64,000 nt of DNA. Source: Onchocerca lupi (Eukaryota > Nematoda > Chromadorea > Rhabditida > Onchocercidae). How positions within the stretch are numbered: the stretch's first letter is position 1; each line of letters opens with the position of its first letter. The stretch spans positions 1-64,000 of the forward strand of contig JAOVVO010000060.1 in assembly GCA_028564675.1 (NCBI GenBank). Direction: 5' to 3'. The translations under genes were made by a program, and so were the position numbers. Shown here in pieces: positions 24,901 through 38,867 of this stretch. Below the pieces are notes generated by a model. The model did no database searches and was not told where the DNA came from. It worked only from the letters and a program-made list of their open reading frames with translations.

Positions 24901-27900
24901 TGCAGGAGGAGACGATAAACGAAAATGCGGAAACATCACTAAAAACGCCAAATTTAAAATTGCCAGAAGTAATCTTTTTTTTTTTTTTTTCGAATTTGGT
25001 ATAAATACATTTCATCATGAAAAATTTACTGGGTTTATTAATATTTTCAATCTTTACATAAATTTGTCTTATACCACATGCTGTAATTCGTCTAAGATTG
25101 TTAGAAAGGTACAAATTGAAGGATGTTTATTTGTAGTAATACATTTCTTCTATCTAATTACTGAAAAGATCAAAATCTTCAGATTTTTATAGCTTATCAT
25201 TTGAAATTTCTTTTTCACACTTTTTCTCAATAAATTAGCTATCTTCAAATAGCTACTTTGGTCCTAATTTCTCTCTTTTTTTTCTGGTTCTGGTTCTAGT
25301 ATTGCATAATTTATAGATGAATATCCAAAAATATATACTGCTTTCGCTTCTCTGAAACTTCATCATTTTTAATTATTTGGATATTATTGTCTTTGATTTC
25401 TTATTTAGATTTTAATTCTGAGCAATATTTATAATTTTTGCTAGGAATTGTTTTAGATGATCGTTAGATCCTTTAACGTCTATCGCTCGTAAGGCAGTGA
25501 GCTTGCGTTCAGTTGTCTCGATGGTCATTATATTACATTAAGCAAAATATTAGATTTCAGTTAATGTAATGTAATGAGCGCGGGGTTTGAAAAAAATATT
25601 TCAAAGAATTTGGGCTTTTTTAAAATTCCAAATTTGGGCTTCTTTACATGACATTATGGCCTTATTTATGTACCCAAGAAATATGAATGACTGCAATATT
25701 TCTTCAGATTGTTCGTTTTACGTGAAAGCATGGCTTTTTTCAGCTAGAATTAAGCATTCAAAATACCTAGAGTTAACGCAAAGACTCGATATTTTATGAA
25801 AACTTTACAACAAATGCAATTTTATGCACATTCGTTGTTTCTTAATTCAATCCATTCCAAAATTTCTTCTGAATGTATAAATTATCATTTGTGGGTTATG
25901 TGTAGTAAAGCTGTAAGCCACAAAGTTCACATTTTTATATTCGTATTTTTATGGCATCTTGGTGATGAAATATGAATGCAACAATCTTAGCTTATGTGAA
26001 CAGTTATATGTTTAAATGAGATAACTAATTACATTTAAATATAAGCGTGAAATTTATTTCAAAAATGCTTCCATGTGTGTATAGAAGTGAGAGAGGAAGG
26101 GCTACAAAACGACTGAGCATATCATTTTTCAGTAATTTCACGACATTTGATCAAACTATGATGGTCGCAAAAGACAAGATTTAGAGTTACTGAAATGATA
26201 AATTTATACAAATTAAAATTCTCAATTTTTAAAAATTTGATTGTGCAAGGAAAAATAGTTGCCAACAGAGATATCGCAGGGTCATTCTGATATTTTATCG
26301 TTTTAACTTTTAATTTGGAGGAAATATATTTGTCAGTTTTTGAAACTTCTGTTTTGATCAAAAAATAGGTTATTCTGTTTTTTACTAAACTATTATCAGT
26401 TTGCTAAAACACAGAAAATGGTTTTTTGGTTAAAATAAGAAAATTTAAAAAAGCCAAAATATAGCACAAACTGTTATTATTTTATTTTTGAGAAAAATCT
26501 TTTGAAATTTTTGAAATGAATAAATAGCAAATATATTCATACCAAGAATGGTTGAAGGTGCGGTGTAAGAGAATTCAAGTACCAATGTATCTTCTAGTGA
26601 ATTTGATGATATGCACAGATGGATTTCTAAGCCATACCCTATTAATACTAGTATTTTATGAGCTGAGCTCAACATAGTTTTGAAGCGAAAAGTGATGGAG
26701 AAGGGGATGATATTTGTTTGGTATGAGCTTGAGATTTCTATTTATGTAATTTAAATTTTTCTTCATTTCATATCCGAAATTCGGATTGCATTTAAATATC
26801 AAATATGCCCTTTGCTGAGTAAGTTTTGAAATTTAATTAGAAACGGAGAAAACGAAGGTTTATCGCAGAAATGTAGAACAGGATATTCGTAGTTTTTCGT
26901 ATCTTTCTGCTTTTTTTAGTCTACTATACTGATCGTATGAAATGAACAAGAAATACACTTATCTCTTTTAATTAAGAAAAAATTATTAGCGGGAAATATT
27001 TCAATAACATTCATGCTTACAAAAGTTATCATGCGTAGTAAACACACAAAATAAAACATTCACATCTATATTGCATGACGTGTTAACCTTTAGGCATAAT
27101 GACTTGCTGGACGAATTAATTGAAATAATTAAATAAGTAGTACATATTTACGGAGAAGGATCTTACTCGAAGTGACTATACTTCCAATCATTTTTTAATT
27201 ATTATCGTGAGAGACTGTTATGGTTAGGACTGGAACTATTTTCAAATAAATAGTACAAAAGGTGGGTTAAATCATAGAAATTGAATTGATTTGGTACTAT
27301 TCTTGCTAATTTTTACTCAATTGCTATTTGCGTTTCAGGTCGGATCAACGCCAAAAGAAATGACACGTGAGGGATCACATACTGATGTAAAAGGGAATCT
27401 TCATTTCATGAAAAAACTACCATCTGGAGCAGAAGCATCCAATGTACTAGTCGGTGAAGTGGACTTCCTAACTAGATATATCACTGCTTTTGTCCGATTG
27501 AAAAATGCCGCAACTCTTGGCGATCTCACGGAAGTAAGTTTTTCTACGGCCATAAAACATGGAAAAATGTGGGAAATTTTTCCACGGTTTTCCCATAGTT
27601 AATTTACGCCTTTCAGATTTTGAAATTTAGTATGTGTGTGCATTTCTGGATGCATGTGAATTATGCAGTTATTCAATGCATTTATATCGTACTTTCTATT
27701 TATTCTTTTGCAACTGCACCTTTTTCTTCACTGATTTCAATACCATTTCAGTTTATTTCTTAATTTTTATTTCAGGTGCCAGTCCCCACGCGATTTTTTT
27801 TCATCTTATTAGGTCCTACTGGCAATGTTACGCAATATCGAGAAATCGGGCGCGCCATCGCTACGCTTATGTCTGATGAGGTTCGGAAAATTTTCTAGAT

Positions 27901-30900
27901 TATTACAAATTTTGGTGCAATTTATGCAATTAAATTTGAATCACTATTAACAATTCTAATTATTGTTAAATATGAGAAAAAAAAATGTTGAAATATAATG
28001 CAATGAATTAAATTACGTTTGTCAGTGTGCTACTGGATTGAAAATTTATTCTCTTTTCGCTAATTATTGCTTTTTTAGATATTCCATGACGTTGCGTATA
28101 AGGCTCGGAATAGCGATGATCTTTTGGATGGTGTTGATGAATTTTTGGATCAGGTCTGTTTCTCATTCATTGCGTATGCTTTCTAAACCTGAAACACTAT
28201 TCTGAGTGATCATTATGAATGATACGCTGTCACTTTTGTTTCAGGTTGCTACAGGTTCATACAATTACCACTTTTTTAGGTTACAGTATTGCCACCTGGT
28301 GAATGGGATCCAAATATCAGAATAGAGCCACCAAATAAGGTACCATCGCAGGAAAAACGAAAACATGGTGATGAATTATCGCTCATCAAAGTTCCTGCTC
28401 CGAAAAAAGTAAAGTATTATTTTTTGAAAACGAAAAACTTTCATCAGTTTCGAAGCTTCTGATTAATTTTCAAAATAAATTTAATTGAATGATTAACTGG
28501 TCTTGGAAATGGAAAATGATTGATTAGAAAATTCATTTTTGTAAGGATTAAAATAAAAATAAAGTATGTGGACGAAGAAAGAGAATAATTCAAAAAACAA
28601 TTGTGCGAATTATACGGATGCTATAAAAAATATAATTACAGGAAATAGAGGAGGAAGATTCTCATGCCAATGACCCGGCTCTAAAACGAACTGGGCGCCT
28701 TTTTGGTGGTTTAATAATGGATATAAAACGCAAAATTCCTTGGTATATATCCGATTTTACCGATTCATTGAATTTGCAGTGTGTTGCAACATTTTGTTTC
28801 ATGTATTTTGCGTTGCTTGCACCTATTGTTACCTTTGGAGGACTGCTCGAAGAGGCAACACATCAAAGAATGGTATTTTGTTGGAATTTCAATTTTTTAA
28901 CCCAAAATTTTTGTATCTATTGGTAAATCATAACATCTTTGGCAATCTCCGAAAGATATTATAATGTTCATTGCTGAATTTATTAAGAAGTTATGGTAGG
29001 ATGACAGAGGATTCGTTGGTTGAATTTACAAAGTGCGACCAGTTGAGTGGATTAAGTTCTTTCAAAACTTCATATTAACAAATGTTAAAGGATAGCATAG
29101 TTTTGTATTTGTGAACTTTTTTTAAGGCAGCAATGGAAAATTTATTTGGTGGTGCAATCTGTGGTGTTATCTATCATTTATTCAGTGGTCAACCTCTTAC
29201 AGTAATAGGTTCTACAGGACCAGTTCTAGTGTTTGAGACTATTGTGTTCGACTTATGTGCTAGTTTGAATATTGACTACCTCTCATTTCGTTTCTGGATT
29301 CATGTTTGGACTGCCTTGATTTTATTCGTGATGGTGATTACAGACGCTAGCGCTCTGGTGTGTTTTGTGTTTAAATTCATTATTTTTCTTCATTCAGTTG
29401 CAGTAAGGGGACTCAGATTTGTTTAGAGCTTTTTCCTGAAGAATGCAGCATCTGAAATCAACACTAATATTTAAAGGTGATTTGAAAATTATTTCCAGGT
29501 GTCGTATATAACACGCTTTACAGAAGAATCATTTGCAACTTTAATAGCTGTAATTTTCATCTACGAAGCAATAATGAAACTTGTCAAAATCAGAACGCAA
29601 CTAGATGTCGTGGAGTATAATAAGTCGGTGAGATTTTTTCTATTCTTTTGTTTTTTCAATATTTTATTCATCGAAATGTTGAGTTTTTTATTTGTTAAAT
29701 TTTTTGTATTAGACCTAACATTTCAGGATCCACATGCTATATGTCGCTGTGTTGGTAAAGATGTTTCTGTAGTGAAAGCTATAAGTGTTATCGAGAAAAA
29801 CAACTGGAAAGATATTGTTCATAATAACACTTTTATCGATTATTCTCAGGCAAGTATTCTTAGACAGTCATCTTCTTTTTTTTTTTTTTTTTTTTTCACA
29901 AAATCTGATTATTCTAACTCATTCTCGAACATGTTATTCTGTAGTTCTGGAACGAATGTCTGCCACTGAGAGTTTTGATAAAAATTCTGCTTTTGAGGTA
30001 ATTATTTAATTTGTTTATTAGATTTGATACCAATTCACAAAATTACGTTTTTATGAATTTTCTCCTTCGACTTAGATTCTTTCCACTTTTTTTATTAAGA
30101 TGGTATATTGAAACTTAAATTATTTCTTTGTTGGACTATTCCTTTAATATTACTCCCATGCAGGTTGGTTTTGATCGATGCAGAAGTTTGTATGGTACAT
30201 TAGAAGGAAATGGTTGCTTCGTACTTTACGACAAATTTTTAATGTCACTGGTACTAATGTTGGGCACATTTGCATTAGCTATCATGTTTAAGGTATTTTC
30301 ATTTCATGTTGTAAATTTCAAAAATCTGCAGCATATGCGAAAGTCATGTAAATTTTTGGAAATTTTCAATTTAGTTCAAATCAAAAATAACTAGAAACAT
30401 ACAAAGGATTTCTTTAAATATTAAATTTCAATGATTTCAAGCGAGACAAGAGATTGATTACCCGAAATATTTGATCATAGACAAGATTTCCCAAAGCTTA
30501 AGATATCAAACTTATTTTAACTCTTGCCATAAGAAATCTTTCAAGTTTGCATGAAAGCTGCTGAACTGGTTGAATTTTTCTTACAGTTCTCTCAAATATT
30601 CTTTTGGAATGAAATGAAATAACTGAAAAACAAGCACTTAACAACAGAAATGATATATCGATGTGAAATCTTTCTCTAAAATCGTCTGGAAAATTCTCAA
30701 AAAACGAAGACAAATGAGAAAAAATAAAATGTCCAGTAAATGAAAGAGCCGTAACTCAAGAACACATATAACACTGATATATAACTTTACAAAAGCATTA
30801 TATTCGTACACGTCAAATTTTACTTAAATAGAACAACTTCTATATTTTGATGTAAGAGAATGATTTTCTTTTCGACAACTATACTGGAACTTAAATAGTT

Positions 30901-33900
30901 GTTAAAAATTAAATACCACTAATTCGAAATAGCATTTGATTTTAAAAATAATTTCTAAATCAAAACAATGAAATATTTGAATGATAATTCTGCCGATCCT
31001 TAATATTATCATTGTTATCTCTGCAAATAGTTACTCTGCATAGAGATTTCCTTCTTTTTACATTATTTAAAAGGCAAGAAGATTGTCTAATTATTGACTG
31101 GCCTAAACATCGTAATGGAATCCCTAAATTATCAGGCTGAAAACACGAAAAATATGCACTTCTAAATATGTCTTTGTGTTTTAAAAATTAAAGATCTTTT
31201 CTGCATTATATTTAAGTTTAGTTATTTCATTCACAACTACTTGTTCAGACTTTATAAATAAACAATTTGCAGGTAGTTAAAATTATGCAAATCTAACTTC
31301 AGTTACTGTTTTCGGATATTTAAATTTTCTCACTTTGAAATCCTACTTCTCCTTTTGTTCTGGGCTAAAATTTCTGGAAGCAAGTTTTTTCTTTTATGCA
31401 CTTCTTCAGAATAAACTTTTTAATGATTTCCAGTCAAAATAGTTTTTGTTTTTAGTAGAAATCTGATTTCTGAGAATCTTCCAGCAATGAAAGATCTTAT
31501 TTTAATAGAAGTGTTTTGACCAAACAATTATTCCATTTAACAAGCTATTCTTCGTTGTTACATTAGCACTTTGAATCGGTGACACTAGTATTGTAATATT
31601 TGATAGATCTATGCTTTTTTATTTTGGATGACTGTCACTACTCGCTAAGACATCTAATTGAAAAAAGTATCGAATTCATTTTTTTATGTTTGTTACAGAT
31701 TTGCTATGACAGGTTTACTTGCTTTCACTGGGTTTTGTAGAGGCAATTTAGATTTTGAGTGTATCCAACTTTCCACCAAATTTGAATTGAGTATTTTGTG
31801 TTGCAGAAAATGAGGAACACGTGTTATTTCCCATCACGAATTCGACAGATTTTCAGTGACTTCGCAGTCATGATTGCTATTGTTATCATGACTTGCATTG
31901 ATATGTATGTTGGCATCAATACTCCCAAACTTAACGTTCCTTCCACTTTTCGGGTAATGCTTTAAATAGAAAATTTATACGAAGCAAAAAACTGCTTATT
32001 TTCAGGTACCGAAATATAAACAAAACCTTAGTGTATGGGAAAGTCCTATAATTTTTTAATTTGAAGATTCTTCATATTTTTTGCAGTTGCGGCCATTGGA
32101 AATGGAATTTTTTTTTATTTCAACTGATCAATAATATATAAAGTATCAGACTTTCAATTTTATAAAAAAATATTACTGATCATTTTATTTCAGCCTACAT
32201 GGGAAGGACGTGGATGGTATGTACCACCGTTTAACGGTAATCCACTTTGGACGGCAATCATCTCTTCCATACCTGCGATACTTGCGTGTATTCTAATTTT
32301 CATGGATCAACAAATCACCACCGTCATCGTAAATCGTAAAGAAAATAAGCTGAAGAAGGTATTTAATTTCTTCCTTTTTTCATTTTTTATTATTTCGTTA
32401 TAATTTATGATTTTGTAATTTATGGTTTATAACTACTTAATTTAACATTAAAAATAGACGTGCGAAATTTTTAATTCTCATCAATCAATAGGATAAAATT
32501 TGAAATCGAAAATACTCACACCAAATGAATTAAGTAAAATGTTTTGATGGCGAGCATTGTGAGTCTTGAAGCATAAATGATTGTGTCTAACATAAATAAT
32601 TGTGCATTCCTATCAATAAACATAAAAAAAATTATTCATAAAGAAAAGAATTTAATTTATTCATTGTCAGAAAATACACACAAAAATCCATAAATTTCAA
32701 GAAAATTGCGAAATAAATTTGAAAGAGTTAATTTTATTAACATTTCACTCTATTAATTTTTATTGAATCTATAGGGTTATGGTTATCATTTGGATTTATG
32801 TGTTTTATCATTTCTTATCCTTGTGGTTGGCATACTTGGATTGCCCATATATGTAGCGGCCACCGTACTTTCAATAAACCATGTTAATTCATTGAAATTA
32901 GAATCGGAATCTAGAGCTCCGGGTGAAGTTGCTCAGTTTATTGGCGTTCGGTAAGTTATTAAAATTTAGAAATTTTTGAATTAAAATGGATTTTATATTC
33001 AATACTATCATGGGGATAGCGACTAAACAAAGGTAGAATTTTCCGAAATATTCAGCTTGAAAGATGATTCAGCTGCAGAAATTAGGTGAAGATTCATCGA
33101 ATTGGTCATAGATCTTAGATATAATTTCCTGTAACTGTGCCCAGAATTTTTCAGAAGCCCGCCATAAGAACTTTTCTTAAATACTGGAATGGCGATTAAA
33201 TAGTATTAAAGCTTGGTGGAATACATGTTTCAGAAGGCCTAAGAAGTCGAACAAAACTTTTTTTCCAGTTTTCAATAAATTCAGGAGTTTCGAACCATTT
33301 AAAATCTTATGAAGTAAACGATTAAAGCAAATAGTTTGATTCTGATAGGAATAGCTACGAAACCAGCAAAAGAGATAATTCATCGAATAATTAACGAATC
33401 CCAATGATCCCGTGCTTTTGAGTATGATAATTTAAAGCATTCGATTTTTCCAAATGCTGTATGTGTGATTTTATTTGATGGGTATTCAAAAATTTTTTTT
33501 TTTTTTTTTGTTAAGAATTGTTCCGATATTAAAAATTTAAGGGAACAACGAGTAACTGGTATCGTCACTTTCATATTTATTGGCTGTTCGGTACTAATGA
33601 CAGGTGTCTTGAGTCATATACCAATGCCTGTCTTATACGGTGTATTTTTATATATGGGTATCGCTGCGCTTGGAGGAATACAACTCTTCGATAGAATTCT
33701 TCTATTATTAATGCCAATGAAGTTTGTTTTAGAACTATTTTTTGAGAGTTTTTTTTTTCAAGATTTGTTTTGACTTTTTTTCTTCAAAATTCCTGAATTC
33801 ATTTTAAACATAATTTTAATGTAACCTGATATTAGATTTCTTTTCTTTCTACTTAAATAATAAGTAATATTCGTTGAACGCATTTCTAATAAGTCCCAAA

Positions 33901-34695
33901 ATTCATGGCAAGTTCTGAGCAATAAATGTCACTCAAGTTATATCACAGAACATCGTACTTTGATTTTTCCGATGAATTCATAATGTGAAATATGTAATCG
34001 TTTTCTAAATCTAAACGTCCCTTGACTAAAGCCTTAACTATTTTCCACTTGGCTGCATGTGCTTAACTAAAAATCACTTAGTTCTAACTTTAACCATCCA
34101 TCGGATAATTAGTCTTGACTCAGTTCCAGATATATGTTTTAGCAGTATCGGAACTAACTAACGAATTATTTAGATATCAGCCAGATACAATTTATATTCG
34201 ACATGTGCCAATATCGGTAATTCATAAGTTTACATTCTGCCAAGTAGCCTGTCTTGCAGTTTTATGGACTGTCAAATCTATCAAACAAACTTCTATTGCT
34301 TTCCCAATCATGGTATGCTTTTGTCTTTCATTTAAATTCATGCAAATGTGAAAGCAGATACTGATTACGGAAGAATATAATAGTTTGGGATCTTTGTAAA
34401 TACTTCTTGCAAGTGTATAAACTTCAATTTTCATAAAAAAATTTGTTGCGAAAATGAAAAATGATTGTGATTGAAAGACTTGACTCAGTGATCTCATGAA
34501 AATTCAAGTCTCCAAACTAATGCCATCAGCGCATTTTTCAGTTGGTGGTGATGGTTGCTGTTCGCAAAGTTATGGAAAAGTTTTTTACGGAGAAAGACTT
34601 GCGTTATCTGGATGATAAGATGCCTGATTTCCATTTAAGAAAGAAGGAAGATATGAAGAGAAAGAAAAGTGCAGTGGTATGTGCAGTTACATTAT

Positions 34696-34730
<35 letters not shown>

Positions 34731-35854
34731 ATGATTTGTAATGTTCGGATTGATGTGCTTCAAAGTCTTTGAAATAGTGTCAAATGGTCGCTGTATTAGG
34801 CTCCAAATAATTGTTGTTTCAGGAAGAATTCGATATAGATTTGGAAGAGAACCAAGGGACGATACATGCCGTGAAAACAGAAGCACACTTGCATATTCCA
34901 ACAACAAGTGGAGAAATAATTAAGATACCCTTGGCAGCAATCCAAGAACCTTCGCATAATATCCACAATATGAATATCTCCAACGAAGTAAATAAAACTG
35001 GGATGTGGAAGCATATCAGTTCGGGGAATAATCGATTATCTTCCTCAAAAGTAACGTGAGTGTTATTGTATTTCATGAAATTACCGATGGAAAATTAAAA
35101 GTTTACATGCAATATTGTTCACATATTTCATCGTATTGTAGTAGGAAAACATTTCCAAACAATCCAAGTAGGCACAGAGGTAACAAACAGAGATTCGATT
35201 GTCCAAATGATCGTTGATTTTTAATCAGTCTACAAATCATTTCTCGGCTGTTTTATATTTTGTAGATTTTTTTTTTTTTTTTTTTTTTTCAGTAGACTAT
35301 TGCGTAGAAATAGTCAGCATGCACTGTGCGTCCTTATGCAAAGAGCATTACAGAATAGGTTGGAAAAAAATTTTGATCGTAAAACTTTTTCGTGACTATT
35401 TCCTAAAAGATTTGTCAATTTCAAAACATTGAATGCATTTTTGAAAATTTAGTTTTTGCACAATAATGTTGCAAAATTTTATTATTGTATTAATTTTTTA
35501 AATTTACGGTGTTTTAAATTGATGGCATATGTTGTCTTAAATTTTTGCTAGACAAGTGATATATAAATATTTAGAGTATTCAATAGACTTTATTGCTGAT
35601 AGTGATAAATATTGCTAAACATACTTGGGAAATATTGCAGAAAGTAAATCTATCTGAATCTTTAAAGAAATACTCGAAGAATCTCAAAAATTTCCAGGTC
35701 ATCGCCCGAAGTAAAGCATCCAGATGACAATGACGAAGATGACGATGCAATAATTATACGGGTCACTAAACCATCATCAACAAACTCCAATGTGCAATCG
35801 AATAACGAGGAGACACCATTGTTGGATAATCAGAAATCGGAAACTAAAATATAG
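21937..35854 (+). CDS. SLC4-family bicarbonate transporter, Na-coupled type (abts-1-like)
   Basis: 22 exons: 21937-22252, 23471-23749, 23972-24075, 24741-24968, 27339-27533, 27776-27880, 28079-28153, 28280-28408, 28642-28872, 29127-29357, 29499-29627, 29727-29853, 29945-29997, 30164-30292, 31807-31953, 32194-32358, 32775-32950, 33542-33721, 34174-34312, 34542-34676, 34823-35055, 35698-35854. They join in phase to 1220 aa. Seen: a polar N-terminus, then a band-3 cytoplasmic domain (ARVMFLLKEQDELPALFTEM). The membrane part starts at about residue 505 with WYISDFTDSLNLQC, SGQPLTVIGSTGPVLVFE, DQQITTVIVNRKENKLKKG (the DIDS-site region) and LMPMKYQPD. Four cysteines in the third extracellular loop (CRC, DRC, NGC) favour the Na-coupled branch over plain anion exchangers. 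The C-terminal tail is acidic. Known: family members carry bicarbonate across the plasma membrane with Na and/or Cl and set cell pH. Exon 4 (acceptor TTTGAAG) and exon 13 are least certain, and a 5' non-coding exon is likely. Confidence 0.93.
24400..24667 (+). repeat. Diverged tandem duplication in SLC4 intron 3
   Basis: Two copies of about 130 bp (about 24400-24528 and 24530-24667) share the order AATAAAAT, CGGCCTA or CCGCCTA, TTGATTATT, GCTTCTGATT and TGGATTTCAAGAAAA. They have diverged by substitutions and small indels. Intronic, with no coding content. Confidence 0.8.
34699..34729 (+). repeat. Poly(T) tract in SLC4 intron 20
   Basis: A run of about 31 T, the longest homopolymer noticed. 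Other long T runs lie near 29878-29896, 35268-35289, 40330-40355 and 45411-45432, mostly inside introns. Confidence 0.85.
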
Positions 35855-37078
35855 ATGTTAATTAATTAGTGTCTTGAAGTGTAGTTTGCAGTGATTTTAG
35901 TGAATTATTAGCGGTATTTTGCGCAATTCATATTTTATCTCCCAATTTCCACTTTGTCTTTTATTAGAATTTGCTCATTTGTTATGGGATCGAACTTATA
36001 ACTGAGTAAACAATTTATAGCTCTATATTGAGAGTGTTGACTAAATTCTTGTTAAATAATTCTTCACCTTACTTGATGGAAAGATCTCCAACTTTGATTT
36101 TCAATAATGACAGTAATCTTAATAGTGCAGTCAGATGAACCCTTGTTACACCACAAGAGCCTACTGTGTTGTACTTTTTTTTTTTAAGTTAGAAGTATGT
36201 TTAAATATTTTTGATAGACCCGAATATTTTGTTCTTCTAATATTCATTAAATTGTACACAGAATCCAAGTTTGGTTTCATTTTGTTCAATATATCCGTTA
36301 TTACTTGCTACTGTTTTTTACAGCCCTGACCGCCTTAACGATGATTGTATTCTTTGCCAATTAACTTTATATTTTTTGAAGTTCCAAGTTGTCAATTTAG
36401 GTTCTCAAACACGTCTTAGCTTGAAATTTCTTTACTGGTGTGCTTTATTTAATCCGTATGCAATGATGTTGTTTGTTCATTTAAATTATGATAACCGGTT
36501 AAATTATCACAAATTCTTTTCCGGTATAAATTTGAAATTTATGTAAAAATTAATCTTGATTTCCTCAAATCAGCTTTGCATTTTTTTTTTCTTTATTAAT
36601 ATGCTTAGGACAATTAGTTTGTGCAGTAAAGGAGATATCTTAATAAGTTAAAAAAGGTATCAAAAAAATGCTTATTCTTATTTCTTATTTGCTGAATTCA
36701 TTGCCATCTTATTTTCTCCAAATGCCCCGACCTTCTTGGTTCTAACAAGTTTACGCTGTGATTTCAACTCCTTTAGTAAAATTAATTCGATAAAAAAAAA
36801 AATAACCTTATTGAATAATGCAAAGCTGAACCATTTCCCGGGTTATAGTTTTAGATTTCACTTATTTTGCCATCTTATAAAATAGTCCTTTTCTTTGTAG
36901 ATTTTTTTATATGTTTTGCACTTCCGTAGTAATTTTGTGCATATTTCCGAAGAATGTCATCCTCTTAGTTCGAACTTTGAATTTGTTTTTTATTTACAAC
37001 GTAATTAAAGCAGTAAACGATTTCGATAAGTTTTTAAAGAATTCGGTTTTATTTAAAATCTAATTTTATTGAAAACTA

Positions 37079-37662
37079 GCTGGATCGGCCATGCTCCACA
37101 TGGCCGATCCAGCTATCTATGGGGGCCGGCCACGCTTCACGTGTCCGGCTGCAGCTAATCTATATAGATAGAAATGTCAGTGTTGGTTTGTTCAAAATCT
37201 TAAACCTCCGTAAGTTCTTAAGCATGCACATTATCTATATTCAAAATCTTAAGTATCGGAAAGTCCTTCACCTACTGCTTTGAAATTTCGACACAATTCA
37301 TCCGAATACGCGCATGTTTTTAAATATTCATCAATTGATTTGGAATTTTCATACGCGATTTGCATTCGAACAGATAGATGTTTTTAAATTAATAATGTGA
37401 GCAAAAAAAGCAAGGATAGAGAGATGCGCGGAAGAAGGAGAATGAAAGAAAAAAGGAAGGCGGAGCCAATAAACTCCGCCTCCTCACTTATTTTTAGTTG
37501 TCACGTACGTGACACGTGAAAAAAAGTAATTAGGTGTATAAAAGATCACTCGCCTACTTGAATGCAAGGTTGTGGCAAAATTTGGAAAAAATCGGTGGAG
37601 AACTTGAGGAATTATTAGAGTTCTAACAGGTAGCACTTACATTTTCATTTATATAGATAGAA
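37079..37662. mobile_element. Palindrome-bearing non-autonomous element, Helitron/HINE-like (tentative)
   Basis: The left side holds a perfect 15 bp stem (GCTGGATCGGCCATG at 37079-37093, its complement at 37099-37113). A second GC-rich hairpin follows at about 37124-37149. Near-identical words ATATAGATAGAA occur at about 37162 and 37651 and bracket the interior. Inside are GGCGGAG...CTCCGCC (37459-37480), the 12 bp palindrome TCACGTACGTGA (37501-37512) and a TATAAAA box (37538). It is GC-richer and more structured than its surroundings and has no transposase frame. The TATATAGATAG ends recall Helitron-associated elements, but that is inference; the exact ends are not proven. Confidence 0.45.
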
Positions 37663-38484
37663 GATAGAAGATTATTGCCAGGAATTGATTGCAAGTCGCA
37701 AGTGTTGGTCGTAATTTTTCAAATGAATTTGTTTTGCAGAAAAAGCAGTTTTCCTTTTCTAAATTTTTCATACAGTGTTTTTTGAAAATTTAAGAAATCC
37801 GATATACTCGTAGCAATTTCTTTTTCTTTTTCCACAGATCTAATTTCATAAATTTATATAGAAATGAAGACAATGGGAGTGAATTTTGACCTGTTGATCA
37901 ATAAATGATATTTTTAATTTTAGCTAGCTAAAACAACATGCAGAAAGCGATTGTAAGGTTGAAAGTTCACAACATTCCGTAATTTATCTCTATTGCTAAA
38001 ACTGAAATAGGTACAATGAGTTTTGAATTTTTTACATATGAAAGGATAAATGCCAAAATATTATGTGACAGCACAAGTACTGCAATTTACCTGGAAAAAA
38101 TTTTTCTACATGTTTCATTTAATGCAGAATTGTTGCATACAAATCCAATCGATAATGACTATTATATAAGTATTTGATGGAGAACAACGATCGAAACAGA
38201 TTGTGATTATTTGATGCCAACAAAGATGGTTTAAGCTTACTGATTATTTAAAGACTTATCATCGTTCGATCAAAAAGTTACTACTAATGATTTCAAAAAT
38301 TTAGAAATATTTATCATTTAAAATCTCAAGGAAGGGACCAAATTAGTACTAAAGATGGTTAAACAAGACTAGATCGAATGAAGATTTCAAGCTAAACGAG
38401 ATGAATTCTCCAACGTTTCCCATGTCGTAGGGAAAATTAGAGAATTGGTGATCAGTTTCGTACTTCAAAGATAGGATGAAGCTG

Positions 38485-38558
38485 ATAATTTTCAATCAAA
38501 GTGATCTAACTAGGTTGGCGGTGGTCTAAATCACTGGATTACTTTGATTGAAAATTAT
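38485..38558. repeat. Inverted repeat upstream of TMEM41A
   Basis: ATAATTTTCAATCAAAGT (38485-38502) pairs perfectly with ACTTTGATTGAAAATTAT (38541-38558); the spacer contains a second weak pairing (GTGATCTAA with TCTAAATCAC). It lies about 310 bp upstream of the TMEM41A start. Confidence 0.75.
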
Positions 38559-38867
38559 ACATTAAGGAATCGAGACGCGTCGCTCTTATTAGTTAATGTG
38601 TTAACTAACGAACTCTGAATTCTATGCTGGATAACGAAGCTATCATCGGCTGTCTCCTCTGTTTACTCTCTCTTCCTCTCTATTTTTGCACTCTCTCTCT
38701 ATCTCCATGTATGTATTCTCCCTCTGCATGTCTCTCATAGTGAAGATAATTTTCTTTCAATCTTTTGACTCTAGCGCGCAATTGCTGCAGATGGAAATGG
38801 TAGATTAGCGAATCGAGAAAACTTATCAAATGTTAAACTTCTGCTTATTTTGCCTTCAATTAAATTG

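Larger units (their letters stand above)
35855..38867. other. Spacer between SLC4 and TMEM41A genes
   Basis: The left part (to about 36.6 kb) is probably the SLC4 3' UTR and flank. The 91-codon frame at 36271-36546 is AT-rich and lacks conserved character. 37.08-37.66 kb holds a palindrome-bearing mobile-element-like sequence. A hairpin lies at 38485-38558, and CT-rich sequence at 38660-38740 precedes TMEM41A. Confidence 0.55.

Noticed and set aside
29850..29860. GC donor for SLC4 exon 12 (TCTCAG/GCAAGT)
   Set aside because: A canonical donor 4 bp further on (CAGGCAA/GTATTC) makes exon 13 fit in phase through to exon 14, so a GC-AG intron is not needed.
36271..36546. 91-codon plus-strand frame after the SLC4 stop
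   Set aside because: Lies in the probable 3' UTR, is AT-rich, and has no conserved motif or phase-compatible splice partner.
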